Part shown: piece by piece, positions 36,255-45,480 of the stretch
Numbering within the stretch: position 1 is the stretch's first letter
How the letters are laid out: each line of letters starts with the position of its first letter
Assembly: GCA_015200345.1 (NCBI GenBank)
Contig: CP054187.1
Location: 2,340,470 to 2,404,469, forward strand
Direction of reading: 5' to 3'
Source: Planctomycetia bacterium
Lineage (GTDB): Bacteria > Planctomycetota > Phycisphaerae > UBA1845 > UTPLA1
Length of the DNA: 64,000 nt
Made by a program: the position numbers and the translations under genes
Notes under the pieces: model-generated
Database searches by the model: none
Seen by the model: the letters and a program-made list of their open reading frames with translations, nothing else
Told to the model about the DNA's origin: nothing

Positions 36255-38804
36255 CTACTGCTGCGCCGACGCCAGCGATAGCGTCTTGCGCAGGAACCAC
36301 TGACACCCGGACGACAACGGCTCGTAATACAACACCACGAGCAGCGCGGCGGCCGCCGTCCCCGCCGCCAGCACCACGTACGAACGAATCCGGCCCGATT
36401 GCGGCCGGCGAATGTGCATGCCGATATCCAGCATCGCCTCGGCCAGTTCGTTGGCAATGCGATCAATCAGACCCCAGTCGGTCTTCTTCACGGGCATGTC
36501 GAGCTGTCGCCCCATGAACACGCCGAGCAGACGCGTCACGCCGGCGGAGAGATTCACCAGACCGTCCACGATGTACTTGTCGATCGCGCCGCAGACCTGC
36601 CCGAAGATCACCGTGCCGCCGACCAGCACGGCGTCGTACACGTGGTCGAAGTAAAGCTTGTTGTCCAGCGCCTTGTGAACGGCGCTCAACGGCCAGATGC
36701 GCTTCAGACCCGCCGCGATCTCCAACCCGCGCAGGTACAGAAACGCCGCGAGGCCCATGCCGATCAGCCACGACCAGCCGACAATCTTTGCCAGGGCCGC
36801 ATGCGGATCGCGCCCCGGCATGTGGGTCAACGTCAGCATCGAGCCGCCCGCGTGGTGCGCCTCGCCGTCGACCGCGACGATCATCGAACTGTCCGTCGCG
36901 ATGGCGGCCGCCTCGGCCAGCATCGGCCGGAACGTGCCGAACAGGTTGTAACTGCAAAAGACGGTGCCGACGGCCAACACGGCCAGAGGAATCCACATCA
37001 TGGGCGATTCGTGCGCGTGATCGTACACATGGTGATCGCGCGGCTTGCCGCAGAACGTCAGCCACCAGACACGCATCATGTAGAACGGCGTGATGTATGC
37101 GATGATGATCGGCAGCCAGAACATCCACGTCGGCAGATTGGGCAGGCGCTGGGCGATGGCCAGCTTCGCCGGCGTGCCGGTTGCGGCGTCATGGTGATCG
37201 CCTTCACCGTGTGCGGCATCGTGTGAAGCGGTCGATTGCGCGCCATGCCGGCCGGTTTCGTCGGTGAGCGGTAAGACCTGGGACTTGGGGCTTGAAGCTT
37301 GAGAATTAAGACCGGAAGCCAGCGCGACGGAGGGCGTATGAATATGAGCGGCAGTCTTTTCGCTATCCGCTATTCTTGATTCTTCTTTCGGCTCCGCCGC
37401 CGCATGTTCCCCCGCATCGTCGGCCGCGGCGTCGGACTTGTTTAAGACGCCCGGGAAGTTGAACGCCCGCTCGTACGCAACCGCAAGAATCTCGTCCTTG
37501 CTGAAGTAACCGCCGAGGCCGAGCTTGAAATGATCCGGCCCGAAGGCGACGCCCGGCAGGCCGAACCCGGCGATCGCCAGCACGCCAATGAAGAACGTCC
37601 AGCAGGTGACGGGCATCTTCTTTCGCAGACCGCCCATCTTGGTGATGTCCTGCTCGTGGTGACAGCCTTCGATGACCTGACCGCTTCCAAGGAAGAGCAT
37701 GGCCTTGAAGAAGGCGTGCGTCATCAGGTGAAACAGCGCCGCCACCCAGGCCCCGACGCCCATGCCGAAGATCATGTAACCAAGCTGGCTAAGCGTGGAG
37801 TACGCCAGCACCTTCTTGATATCCGTCTGCACGATGGCGATCAGCGCGGTAATGGTCAGCGTGATGCAGCCGATCACGGCGATGAACATCTGCGCCTCGG
37901 GCGTAAGCAATCGAAAGACGCGCGCGACGAGATACACACCCGCCGCGACCATGGTCGCCGCGTGGATCAGCGCGCTCACCGGCGTCGGGCCGGCCATGGC
38001 GTCGGGCAGCCAGACGTGCAGCGGGAACTGGGCGCTCTTGCCCATCGCGCCACAGAAGAGACCGATGCCCATGATCGTCGCGAGGCTCAAACCCCACAGG
38101 GTGAACGACTCGGCGAAGATGCCGGATTTCGCGTGAAACTGTTGCGAGATCGACGCGGCCGCGGCGTCAAGATCGAACGTGCCGGTGTAGATGACCACCA
38201 GCGCGAGGCCGAGGATGAACCCGAAATCGCCGACGCGGTTGGTGATGAACGCCTTCATGGCGGCGTTCGACGCATATTTGCGATCGAAGTAGAAGCCGAT
38301 CAGCAGGTACGAGCAGAGGCCGACCAGCTCCCAGAAGATGAACAGAAACAGCAGGCTGCTGCTGATGACCAAGCCGAGCATTGAGAAGCAGAAGAGCGAG
38401 AGGTAGGCGAAGAAGCGGTGATACTTGCTGACGCCGTCGACCTCGTCGCTGTGGCCGGCCATGTAGCCGATGCTGAAAAAGTGAATCCAGAAGGCGATGA
38501 AAGTGACCATGAAGTACATGATCACGGTGAGGCTGTCGAGCTTGACGCCGACGGTGATGGGAAGGTCGCCGATGCGGCCCCAGTCGTAGCGATAGGCCTG
38601 CTCGGCGAGCGTCGCGCGCGTGGCGGCGTCGGCGCCGAGCCAGCCGGCGAGGACGTAAATGCCCAGGCCCGCGGAGATTCCAATCGCGGCGAGGGCCACC
38701 CACGATGCCTTCGGCTTGCCCAGCCGCGGCCCCCAGAACACGAGGATGCCGAAGCTGATCAGCGGGATGACGACGCCCAGAGCCAGTGCTGTCTGATATT
38801 GCAT
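36255..38804 (-). CDS. nuoL: NADH-quinone oxidoreductase subunit L with large hydrophilic insertion
   Basis: An 849-residue NuoL, about 200 longer than usual. The core is typical: VTFIAFWIHFFSIGYMAGHS, LFIFWELVGLCSYLLIGFYF (essential Glu), SAQFPLHVWLPDAMAGPTPV, SALIHAATMVAAGVYLVARV and KKVLAYSTLSQLGYMIFGMG. Residues about 453-551 are a low-complexity, Ala/His/Asp/Ser-rich stretch (NKSDAAADDAGEHAAAEPKE to GEGDHHDAATGTPAKLA) between two membrane parts, whose DNA contains repeat-like text. The lateral amphipathic helix region and C-terminal membrane helix follow (VLAAGTAAAALLVVLYYEPL). It should still pump protons. ATG at 38804. Confidence 0.94.
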   Translation of the reverse strand: MQYQTALALGVVIPLISFGILVFWGPRLGKPKASWVALAAIGISAGLGIYVLAGWLGADAATRATLAEQAYRYDWGRIGDLPITVGVKLDSLTVIMYFMVTFIAFWIHFFSIGYMAGHSDEVDGVSKYHRFFAYLSLFCFSMLGLVISSSLLFLFIFWELVGLCSYLLIGFYFDRKYASNAAMKAFITNRVGDFGFILGLALVVIYTGTFDLDAAAASISQQFHAKSGIFAESFTLWGLSLATIMGIGLFCGAMGKSAQFPLHVWLPDAMAGPTPVSALIHAATMVAAGVYLVARVFRLLTPEAQMFIAVIGCITLTITALIAIVQTDIKKVLAYSTLSQLGYMIFGMGVGAWVAALFHLMTHAFFKAMLFLGSGQVIEGCHHEQDITKMGGLRKKMPVTCWTFFIGVLAIAGFGLPGVAFGPDHFKLGLGGYFSKDEILAVAYERAFNFPGVLNKSDAAADDAGEHAAAEPKEESRIADSEKTAAHIHTPSVALASGLNSQASSPKSQVLPLTDETGRHGAQSTASHDAAHGEGDHHDAATGTPAKLAIAQRLPNLPTWMFWLPIIIAYITPFYMMRVWWLTFCGKPRDHHVYDHAHESPMMWIPLAVLAVGTVFCSYNLFGTFRPMLAEAAAIATDSSMIVAVDGEAHHAGGSMLTLTHMPGRDPHAALAKIVGWSWLIGMGLAAFLYLRGLEIAAGLKRIWPLSAVHKALDNKLYFDHVYDAVLVGGTVIFGQVCGAIDKYIVDGLVNLSAGVTRLLGVFMGRQLDMPVKKTDWGLIDRIANELAEAMLDIGMHIRRPQSGRIRSYVVLAAGTAAAALLVVLYYEPLSSGCQWFLRKTLSLASAQQ

Positions 38805-38812
38805 GTACGGTT

Positions 38813-38850
38813 GTCAGTTAACGGTGTTCAGTGACCAGTTGTCAGTTGTC
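38813..38850. repeat. GTCAGT-type imperfect tandem repeat
   Basis: GTTGTCAGTT, GTTCAGTGAC, CAGTTGTCAG units in the nuoL-nuoK spacer. A similar array lies at about 2022-2043. Confidence 0.45.
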
Positions 38851-38865
38851 CGTGCTCCATTTAGC

Positions 38866-38883
38866 CGGCGGGCTTGCCCGCCG
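38866..38883. repeat. Dispersed palindrome, family 2, between nuoK and nuoL
   Basis: CGGCGGGC-TTG-CCCGCCG, followed by a CTCCCCTCCAGGGAGAGGG fragment resembling the MITE-like elements at 47914 and 55441. Confidence 0.6.
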
Positions 38884-38928
38884 CTCCCCCGCTCCCCTCC
38901 AGGGAGAGGGCCGGAGTCAGGGTGTTTC

Positions 38929-39240
38929 TTAATGCTTCAACTCATCTCCGCGATCGACGTCGATCGTAGCCAGGCGATTGTAGAAGTTCATGAAGATGGC
39001 GATGCCGATCGCCGCCTCCGCCGCCGCCAGCAGGATGACGAACACCGCAAAGATGTGCCCGTCGCCCGCACCGGTCTGATACTTCGAAAACGCCACGAAG
39101 TTGATGTTCGCCGCGTTCAGCACCAGCTCGACGCCGATGAGGATCCCGATCGCGTTGCGCTTCGTGGTCATGCACAGCACGCCCAGCGAGAAGATCAACG
39201 CCGAGAGGACAAGATAATGATTCAGTCCGATCGCCAGCAT
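38929..39240 (-). CDS. nuoK: NADH-quinone oxidoreductase subunit K
   Basis: A 103-residue subunit with three membrane helices: GLNHYLVLSALIFSLGVLCM, NAIGILIGVELVLNAANINF with the conserved membrane Glu, and VFVILLAAAEAAIGIAIFMN with the second conserved Glu. Length is the usual one. GGAGAAG and the nuoJ stop codon overlap just before the ATG, so it is coupled to nuoJ. Confidence 0.96.
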   Translation of the reverse strand: MLAIGLNHYLVLSALIFSLGVLCMTTKRNAIGILIGVELVLNAANINFVAFSKYQTGAGDGHIFAVFVILLAAAEAAIGIAIFMNFYNRLATIDVDRGDELKH

Positions 39241-39732
39241 TTACTTCTCCGGCCTCGCCATGTACGCCGCGCCGATCATCACCACCAAGAGCAGCACGCT
39301 CGCCGCCTCGAACGGCACGAGATAATCCGTCAGCAGCATGCGGCCAACGTCGGCCACGTGCGGCGAGGCGGTCAACTCGCCCGAGGGCTTCGACCAATCC
39401 GCCCGGCTCATCAGGGTGATCAGCCCGGTCGCCAGCAGGGCGGCGACGAACACCGACGCGACCACCTGCCCGCGCGTCGGCGTGAGTTTGGCGTACGGGC
39501 TCTTGCTGGTCAGCATGACGCCGAACACGATCAGGATGAGTGTGCCGCCGGCGTACACGATCAACTGAATCGCCGCCAGCAGATTCGCGTTCAACAGGAA
39601 ATACAATCCCGCCACGCCGCCCAGGGTGCCCAGCAGGCACACGGCCGTGCGCACGATGTTCTTCGACAGGGCCGCGCCGACGGCGCTGCCCAGCGAGACG
39701 GCGGCGAACAGATAAAACGCGAGCGTTTCCAT
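39241..39732 (-). CDS. nuoJ: NADH-quinone oxidoreductase subunit J
   Basis: A 163-residue membrane subunit with five helices; the family segment YFLLNANLLAAIQLIVYAGG, then TLILIVFGVMLTS, forms the pi-bulge helix 3. It ends FEAASVLLLVVMIGAAYMAR. The ATG at 39732 is chosen: upstream in-frame sequence is the tandem palindrome region and would add charged repeat-encoded residues. Directly followed by nuoK. Confidence 0.92.
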   Translation of the reverse strand: METLAFYLFAAVSLGSAVGAALSKNIVRTAVCLLGTLGGVAGLYFLLNANLLAAIQLIVYAGGTLILIVFGVMLTSKSPYAKLTPTRGQVVASVFVAALLATGLITLMSRADWSKPSGELTASPHVADVGRMLLTDYLVPFEAASVLLLVVMIGAAYMARPEK

Positions 39733-39741
39733 TCGTTCTTT

Positions 39742-39788
39742 CGATCGCTTGCGCGATCGGCTCTCTCTTTCGATTGCTTGCGCAATCG
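39742..39788. repeat. Tandem palindromes, family 3, filling the nuoH-nuoJ spacer
   Basis: CGATCGCTTGCGCGATCG (39742-39759) and CGATTGCTTGCGCAATCG (39771-39788), two variants of one element separated by 11 bases. A related copy is at 63594-63611 and a degenerate one at 56775-56794. Confidence 0.7.
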
Positions 39789-39793
39789 GTTCG

Positions 39794-41533
39794 TCATGAC
39801 CCCGGCAGATGGTCAATCACCAGGCTGCCCGGCAGTCGTTTGCGATTCACCCAGCCGTACCACGCGACGCCCAGCATCGACAACATCACGGCAACGCCGA
39901 TGGCCACGAGCGTCCCATGCAAGGCCTTGTCCACCGCCAGCATCCACGGCGCCTTGAGATGATGCACGCCGAGGATCCACAGCGTGTTGCCCAGCAACAC
40001 CACCATCGTCAACGGCAGCAGCACCTGCACACAGGCGTACAACACCTGATCAATCCGAATGCGCGGCAGCGTCCATCGAATCCACAACTGCACGTAATAC
40101 AGGAACGCTGACTTGAGGATAAACAGGATCGGCCCCTCCTTGAGGAACATTCCGTTGATGACTCGCGCGGGGATATCGAGATACCACGCGCCGCCGGTCG
40201 GCAGCGCCCAACTTGCCGGGAAGGGTGACTTCCAACCGCCGAGGAACAAAATCACCGCGAGGCCCGACACAACAAACATCGCCGCATACTCGCCGAAAAA
40301 GAACAACGACCAGCGGAAGCCCGAATACTCGGTGTGAAAGCCCGCCACCAGTTCCGATTCGCTTTCGGGCAGGTCGAAGGGCGCCCGCTTGCAGCTTGCC
40401 AGCGAACCGATGTAGTACGTGAAGAACGCTACGAATGCGAACGGATTGGCAAAAATGAACCACGTCCAGAAGCCGCCGGCCTGTTGATCGGCGATGGCCG
40501 TCAGTTGCAGCGTGCCCGCGAGCATGACGGGAATGAGCAGGCTCATGCCCATCGGAATCTCATACGAGACCATCTGGCACGCCTCGCGCATCGCGCCGTA
40601 CACGCTCCACTTGTTGTTGCTGGCCCAGCCGGCGAGGATCACGCCGACGACTTCGATGCCGAGCATCGCCAGGATGAACAGCAGCGCCACGTCCAGATCG
40701 CGAAAGACCCACGACCCGGCGAACGGCAGCGCGATGAACGCACACACCGCCGGCACAAACGCGAGATGCACCGCCATTCGGAACAAAATCGTGTCGCCCT
40801 CGGGTGGGATCGTGTCTTCCTTGAACAGCAGCTTGATGCCGTCGGCCGGTGACTGCGCCCAGCCGTGCCAGCCGCCGACGCGCATCGGCCCGAGTCGGCT
40901 TTGAATGCGGCCGGCAATTTTGCGCTCCCACCAGATGCCGAAGACCGGCACGATGTTGATGAATCCGATGATTGCGCCGAGGGCGATCAGGTCTCGCACG
41001 AGATCGAACTGCAACGGCCACAGGGCATAGGCGAGAATGACCGGAAACTTCGGAAACTCCGCCGCCAAGGCGTCGTAAATCTCCCGCACCGTCAGCCGGG
41101 CCGTGGTGATCCACAACGGTGTCGTGAACTCGTTGCTCCCGGCGGCACCGGCGAGCATTTCCTTGATGAGATCGAACACAATCGAGTGCAGCCAGACGAC
41201 CAGACACGTACCGATCACTCCGCCGCAGAAGAGCGTGAAGGCGACGTACGGCCCTTTGAGGATCCGCCTGATGACCCGATAGGATGCGATGGCCAGCGCT
41301 CCGCCGCACAGCGCAAAGAACCCGATAATCGGACCGATGGCCAGCAGCAGCGCGGGAAGAACCTTCCAGTCGGCCATTCGGTTCGCCTGCCCCAGACCGA
41401 AGCCGACGTACGATCCGGCGCCGATGAGCAACGACGCGATGCCCAGCGTGCCAAGCAGGCCGATGGCTTTGCGGCGATAGCCGGCAAGGGTGTCCGGGCT
41501 TTTCTCCGACCACGGTATCGTATAGGTGCTCAA
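39794..41533 (-). CDS. nuoH: NADH-quinone oxidoreductase subunit H with long N-terminal extension
   Basis: A 579-residue protein; standard NuoH is about 330. The conserved core begins near residue 180 with FINIVPVFGIWWERKIAGRI and QSRLGPMRVGGWHGWAQSPA, then DGIKLLFKEDTIPPEG, and the quinone-site loop LASCKRAPFDLPESESELVA, GFHTEYSGFRWSLFFFGEYA. Before the core lie about 180 extra residues with at least three predicted membrane helices (LLGTLGIASLLIGAGSYVGF; VLPALLLAIGPIIGFFALCG; AFTLFCGGVIGTCLVVWLHS). The TTG at 41533 follows GGGAGAG; a TTG at 41593 and GTG at 41548 are alternatives. First gene of the second nuo group. Confidence 0.9.
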   Translation of the reverse strand: MSTYTIPWSEKSPDTLAGYRRKAIGLLGTLGIASLLIGAGSYVGFGLGQANRMADWKVLPALLLAIGPIIGFFALCGGALAIASYRVIRRILKGPYVAFTLFCGGVIGTCLVVWLHSIVFDLIKEMLAGAAGSNEFTTPLWITTARLTVREIYDALAAEFPKFPVILAYALWPLQFDLVRDLIALGAIIGFINIVPVFGIWWERKIAGRIQSRLGPMRVGGWHGWAQSPADGIKLLFKEDTIPPEGDTILFRMAVHLAFVPAVCAFIALPFAGSWVFRDLDVALLFILAMLGIEVVGVILAGWASNNKWSVYGAMREACQMVSYEIPMGMSLLIPVMLAGTLQLTAIADQQAGGFWTWFIFANPFAFVAFFTYYIGSLASCKRAPFDLPESESELVAGFHTEYSGFRWSLFFFGEYAAMFVVSGLAVILFLGGWKSPFPASWALPTGGAWYLDIPARVINGMFLKEGPILFILKSAFLYYVQLWIRWTLPRIRIDQVLYACVQVLLPLTMVVLLGNTLWILGVHHLKAPWMLAVDKALHGTLVAIGVAVMLSMLGVAWYGWVNRKRLPGSLVIDHLPGS

Positions 41534-41784
41534 ACCCGGCTCTCCCACTGCTGACGGCTGCCCGTTCGGCGGCCCCAATCGCGCCAAGAGCAAGGTTTAT
41601 AGCAGGAAAAAGGGCGGTTGCAAGCCGACGCCGATCGGGCGGAATGTTCTTCCCGCCGGGGATGTCAGGCCGCCATGAAAATCCGTTCTACGGGCGGGAT
41701 AAGCCGCCTCACATTTGCGTGGATAATTCGTCATGGCCTCCTATCGGCGACAGGGTCGTTGTGCGCATCGTCGCACGGGTTAGA

Positions 41785-42273
41785 ATGCCCGGTCCCGTGA
41801 TTCGAATCCGCAGCATCTCGACCATCCTTGTGCTGGCCTACTTGGCGGCGACGATCGGATTTCCCATTTCCGATCGGCCCATCAAAACCGCGGAAGACTT
41901 TCCGTGCAGAGATCATGCCTGTGGTTGTCTTAACGCGGACATGTGCCGCACGCAATGCTGCTGCTTCAAACCCACACCGACAAAGTCTTGCTGCAGCAAA
42001 GGCAGGCGGGCCGAATGTGATGATTCCGCAGTGTGCGAAGCCGGTGAGGCTCCGTCGGATCAGATCGTCGGCCTTGTTATTGCTCCGCTGTCCTGCCAGG
42101 GGAAGACCTCGCATTGGGTCGCCGTCTCTTGCGACCTTGGTTTGGCATTCGCCATCCGCGTACCCGCACCGGTGTCGGGGAGCCGGCGCAAGATTCCTTT
42201 CAATGATTTCATACCCGTGACAAATTCGATTCTGCCGGAGGTTCCGCCTCCCCGCGCAGCGAGACTTTCCTGA
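41785..42273 (+). CDS. Cys-rich protein with N-terminal membrane/signal segment, function unknown
   Basis: A 162-residue protein (start ATG 41785, or GTG 41797) with one hydrophobic segment (ISTILVLAYLAATIGFPI) and then a cysteine/histidine cluster: CRDHACGCLNADMCRTQCCC followed by FKPTPTKSCCSKG, with more Cys downstream. The hydrophobic segment may be a signal peptide or anchor; the Cys cluster suggests metal binding outside the cytoplasm. The gene is on the plus strand, opposite to and between the two nuo groups. TAGAAT (41781-41786) may be its -10 box, in which case 41797 is the real start. No family recognised. Confidence 0.5.
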   Translation: MPGPVIRIRSISTILVLAYLAATIGFPISDRPIKTAEDFPCRDHACGCLNADMCRTQCCCFKPTPTKSCCSKGRRAECDDSAVCEAGEAPSDQIVGLVIAPLSCQGKTSHWVAVSCDLGLAFAIRVPAPVSGSRRKIPFNDFIPVTNSILPEVPPPRAARLS

Positions 42274-42315
42274 TGACGGAAACGTCCCGTCGCCGCGGAA
42301 GCGATCGCATTCCTC

Positions 42316-42507
42316 GTGCAGGGCGACATGAACTGCGATGGCGCGCTCACGCTCGACGACATCCCGCATTTTGTGCAGGCGCTGGTGGACCCCGACGGGT
42401 ATGACGCCATGCACGAGGAATGCGATCGCTTCCGCGGCGACCTGAATGGCGACCATGCGGTCGATGGACTTGACGTGCGGGCGTTCACGGCGGCCTTCAG
42501 CGGGTAG
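42316..42507 (+). pseudogene. Orphan dockerin-like module, probable gene remnant
   Basis: A 63-residue open stretch made only of two Ca-binding dockerin-type repeats: GDMNCDGALTLDDIPHFVQA and GDLNGDHAVDGLDVRAFTAA with a short linker (LVDPDGYDAMHEECDRF). In planctomycete secreted proteins this module normally ends a larger polypeptide. Here the frame is closed upstream by two stops at 42271-42276, so it appears to be the surviving tail of a lost gene. It could be a tiny ORF from the GTG at 42316 but no ribosome binding site is seen. Confidence 0.55.
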
Positions 42508-42542
42508 GGACGGCAAGTCCGGCCGGGGCGCTGAACACTCGT

Positions 42543-43733
42543 CTAGCGATCGACCTCGCCCATCACGACGTCGATGCTGCCGATGATGGCGGCCACGTCG
42601 GCGAGCAGACAATTCGTGCAGACCTGGCTGGTGATCGAGAGATTGCAGAAGCTGGGCCCGCGGGCTTTGACCCGCGCGGGGATGGCGCTGCCGTTGCCTT
42701 GTACGAAAAAGCCGAGCTGGCCGCGCGGATTCTCCATCTCGTAGTAGATCTCGTCGGCCGGCAGCTTGAGTGTTTTGCCCTTCTTGTCCAGTACGTCGCC
42801 CTCGGTGCCGCGCAGCTTCTGAAGCGCTTGGCGCAGGATGCGCACCGACTGCTTCATCTCGAGGATGCGCACAAAGTAGCGATCCCAGCAGTCGCCGACC
42901 TTTCCCTTCAGCCCCTCGCCAATCGGCACGTCGAATTCGTATTCGTCGTAGCCGAGATCCTTCTGCACCTTGCGCAGATCCCACCGCACGCCGCTGGCCC
43001 GCAGACACGGTCCGGTCAGCCCGAATGCGATCGCGTCGGCCGCGCTGATGACGCCGATGTTCGCGGTGCGCTTGACGAAGATGTGGTTGTAGCTAAGCAG
43101 ATTGTTGTATTCGTCGATCTTGGGCTCGAAGTAATCGAGGAACTCCTCGGTGAGGTCGATGAAGCGATCGGGCAGATCCTGCGTGACCCCGCCGACGGTG
43201 ATGTAGCTGTAGGTCAGCCGCGCGCCGCAGGCCGACTCAAACAGGTCGAGGATCATCTCGCGCTCGCGGAAGGCATACAAAAACGGCGTGAAGGCGCCGA
43301 TGTCCAGGCCATACGTGCCCATCGACACGAGGTGCGACGCGATGCGGTTCAGCTCGGCGAAGATGACGCGAATGATCTGCGCCCGCTTGCTCACCTCCAG
43401 ACCGGCCAGTTTTTCCACCGCGACGGCGAACGCGAGGTTGTCGTTCATGCCCGCAAGGTAGTCCATGCGATCCGTGTACGGGATGTATTGATACGGCGCG
43501 ACGTTCTCGCCGATCTTCTCGGCGCAGCGATGGAGGTAGCCGATGTGCGGCACGGCCTCCAGCACCATCTCTCCATCGGTGCGAAGCACCACGCGCAGCA
43601 CGCCGTGCGTCGCCGGATGCTGCGGGCCCATGTTGACCAGCATTTCCTCGGTCGGCATGTCGCCCTGGGCGATCTCCTCGTCCGTCAGGTCCACGTTGAT
43701 GTCCGGCCGTGCTTCAAGAATCATGTCCGCCAT
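42543..43733 (-). CDS. nuoD: NADH-quinone oxidoreductase subunit D
   Basis: A 396-residue 49-kDa subunit that forms the quinone site with NuoB. Signature segments: LVNMGPQHPATHGVLRVVLR, AVPHIGYLHRCAEKIGENVA, YTDRMDYLAGMNDNLAFAVA, EREMILDLFESACGARLTYS and the C-terminal CTNCLLADVAAIIGSIDVVM with GEVDR. It is separate from NuoC (not fused). Length is normal. Last gene of the nuoI-A-B-C-D group. Confidence 0.97.
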   Translation of the reverse strand: MADMILEARPDINVDLTDEEIAQGDMPTEEMLVNMGPQHPATHGVLRVVLRTDGEMVLEAVPHIGYLHRCAEKIGENVAPYQYIPYTDRMDYLAGMNDNLAFAVAVEKLAGLEVSKRAQIIRVIFAELNRIASHLVSMGTYGLDIGAFTPFLYAFREREMILDLFESACGARLTYSYITVGGVTQDLPDRFIDLTEEFLDYFEPKIDEYNNLLSYNHIFVKRTANIGVISAADAIAFGLTGPCLRASGVRWDLRKVQKDLGYDEYEFDVPIGEGLKGKVGDCWDRYFVRILEMKQSVRILRQALQKLRGTEGDVLDKKGKTLKLPADEIYYEMENPRGQLGFFVQGNGSAIPARVKARGPSFCNLSITSQVCTNCLLADVAAIIGSIDVVMGEVDR

Positions 43734-43802
43734 TGCAATCTCACTTGCTCCACGCTCGCAACGGGTTGTTCCGCACTCGGCAGCTCGCCCGGCGTCGATT
43801 CA

Positions 43803-43827
43803 CCGCGCGGGCTGAAGCCCGCAGCTC
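43803..43827. repeat. Dispersed palindrome, family 1, between nuoC and nuoD
   Basis: CGGGCTGAAGCCCG core with the CCGCG and GCAGCTC flanks, in the 134-bp spacer. Confidence 0.75.
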
Positions 43828-43867
43828 GTTGATTGATCCAACCGCTCGTGCGCCGGTTCGTTGCGCG

Positions 43868-44431
43868 CTAATGCACCGGGCGGGTCTGGCCGTACTCCGT
43901 CACCGCCGGAATGCCGTGATACTCCATCGGGAAGTTGTAATCCTTGCGAAGCGGATGGCCTTCCCAATCGTCCGGGCAGAGGATGCGTCGCGGGTGCGGG
44001 CCATCCGGTCCTTCCACGCTGTCCGGATGGTTATCAAACACGATGCCCATCAGGTCATACGCCTCTCGCTCGTGCCAGTCGGCCGCGGGCCAGACGTCGG
44101 CCACGCTTGGAATGTGCGGCGTGTTTCGCGGCACTTTGATTCTGACGCTGAACGTGTGGCGGCGATTCCACGGGTCGCGCCCGTGGGGCTGGCCTGCCAG
44201 CGCGTCGAGGTCATACGTCGCGGCGAGTTGATCGTCTTCGAGGAAATCCTGACTGGTGATGCATCGCAGCATGTTGAAGCCCATGCGCGGGTCGTCTCGC
44301 AGAAAGCGGGCGACGTCAGGCCAGGCCGTGGCGTCCAATTCGACATGCGGCAGCGCGCCGGCGAAGTTCGCCCCGCGAATCTTCTCGCCGAAACGCTCCT
44401 TGAGAATTGAAACAATCTCTTCCGACGTCAT
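43868..44431 (-). CDS. nuoC: NADH-quinone oxidoreductase subunit C
   Basis: A 187-residue 30-kDa subunit of the peripheral arm. The family signature is [20 protein letters not shown] followed by [20 protein letters not shown] and NFPMEYHG. Length and ending are normal for a NuoC that is not fused to NuoD. It lies 10 bases after nuoB. Confidence 0.95.
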   Translation of the reverse strand: MTSEEIVSILKERFGEKIRGANFAGALPHVELDATAWPDVARFLRDDPRMGFNMLRCITSQDFLEDDQLAATYDLDALAGQPHGRDPWNRRHTFSVRIKVPRNTPHIPSVADVWPAADWHEREAYDLMGIVFDNHPDSVEGPDGPHPRRILCPDDWEGHPLRKDYNFPMEYHGIPAVTEYGQTRPVH

Positions 44432-44441
44432 GCCCGATCCC

Positions 44442-44975
44442 TCACACCGCTTCGACCAAACGACTCGACTGGTCCTTCGCCTTCAACCACGGATCCTTGG
44501 CGATCGACGTATTGCGAATCTTGTCCTGCAACCGCATCAGCCCTTCGAGCAACGCCTCGGGCCGAGGCGGACAGCCGGGTACGTACACGTCGACCGGCAC
44601 CACGAGATCCACGCCCTTCACAACGTGATACCCGTGCTTGAAGTACGGCCCGCCGCCGATCGTGCACGCACCCATCGCGATCACGTACTTCGGCTCCGGC
44701 ATCTGATTATACAAACGTCGTACTCGACTGGCCATCTTGAACGTCACCGTGCCGGCCACAATCATGAGATCGGCCTGACGCGGCGTCGCGCGAAACGCAC
44801 CGGCCCCGAACCGGTCGATGTCGAACCGGCTCGCGCCGACCGCCATCATCTCGATCGCGCAACACGCCAGGCCGAACGTCATCGGCCACACGCTGCTGCT
44901 GCGGCCCCAGTTGATGGCCCAGTCCAGCGACGTGACGATCAGGCCCTCTTCAAACCGATTTTCAATCCAACTCAT
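44442..44975 (-). CDS. nuoB: NADH-quinone oxidoreductase subunit B
   Basis: A 177-residue subunit that binds Fe-S cluster N2. Ligand motifs: [20 protein letters not shown] (tandem Cys), [20 protein letters not shown] and [20 protein letters not shown]. The ATG at 44975 gives the usual short N-terminus ([20 protein letters not shown]). Spaced 13 bases after nuoA. Confidence 0.97.
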   Translation of the reverse strand: MSWIENRFEEGLIVTSLDWAINWGRSSSVWPMTFGLACCAIEMMAVGASRFDIDRFGAGAFRATPRQADLMIVAGTVTFKMASRVRRLYNQMPEPKYVIAMGACTIGGGPYFKHGYHVVKGVDLVVPVDVYVPGCPPRPEALLEGLMRLQDKIRNTSIAKDPWLKAKDQSSRLVEAV

Positions 44976-44988
44976 GGAATCACCCTGT

Positions 44989-45429
44989 CTAGCTCCACTG
45001 CCGAGCCGCTCGGTACAGTTCATCACGCGGTGCAGCCTGCGGCCGCTCCTTCAACCCCGTCGCCCGCACCCAGTCGAGATAGCCGAACCGCCACAGGTAC
45101 AGGAAGCCCACGACGATCACACCGAAGAAAAAGAGCATGTCCCACAAGGCCGCGATGCCTGCTTCCTTGTAAACCACGGCCCACGGGTAGAACAGCGCGA
45201 TCTCAATGTCGAAAATCAGGAACACCAGCGCGACGACATAAAAACGCAGGTCGAACTGCACCCAGCTGCTGCCGATCGTCGGCTCGCCGCATTCGTACGG
45301 CGCGCCCTTCTCCGGGTGCGGCAGGCTCGTGCGTACCAGCCGGCCGACCGTCAACCCGCCCAGCGAAATCGCCAGCCCGCCCACCACGAACAACAGCAGG
45401 CCGATCACCACGTCAATGCCATCTGACAT
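44989..45429 (-). CDS. nuoA: NADH-quinone oxidoreductase subunit A
   Basis: A 146-residue membrane subunit with three helices. The conserved loop [20 protein letters not shown] with the quinone-site Cys, then [20 protein letters not shown], identifies it. The C-terminal 25 residues after [20 protein letters not shown] are longer than in E. coli. Located between nuoI and nuoB. Confidence 0.95.
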   Translation of the reverse strand: MSDGIDVVIGLLLFVVGGLAISLGGLTVGRLVRTSLPHPEKGAPYECGEPTIGSSWVQFDLRFYVVALVFLIFDIEIALFYPWAVVYKEAGIAALWDMLFFFGVIVVGFLYLWRFGYLDWVRATGLKERPQAAPRDELYRAARQWS

Positions 45430-45480
45430 GCAAGCAACACTCCGTTCGATCAGTCCGAGCAGGACCCGTCCTGGCTCGGC

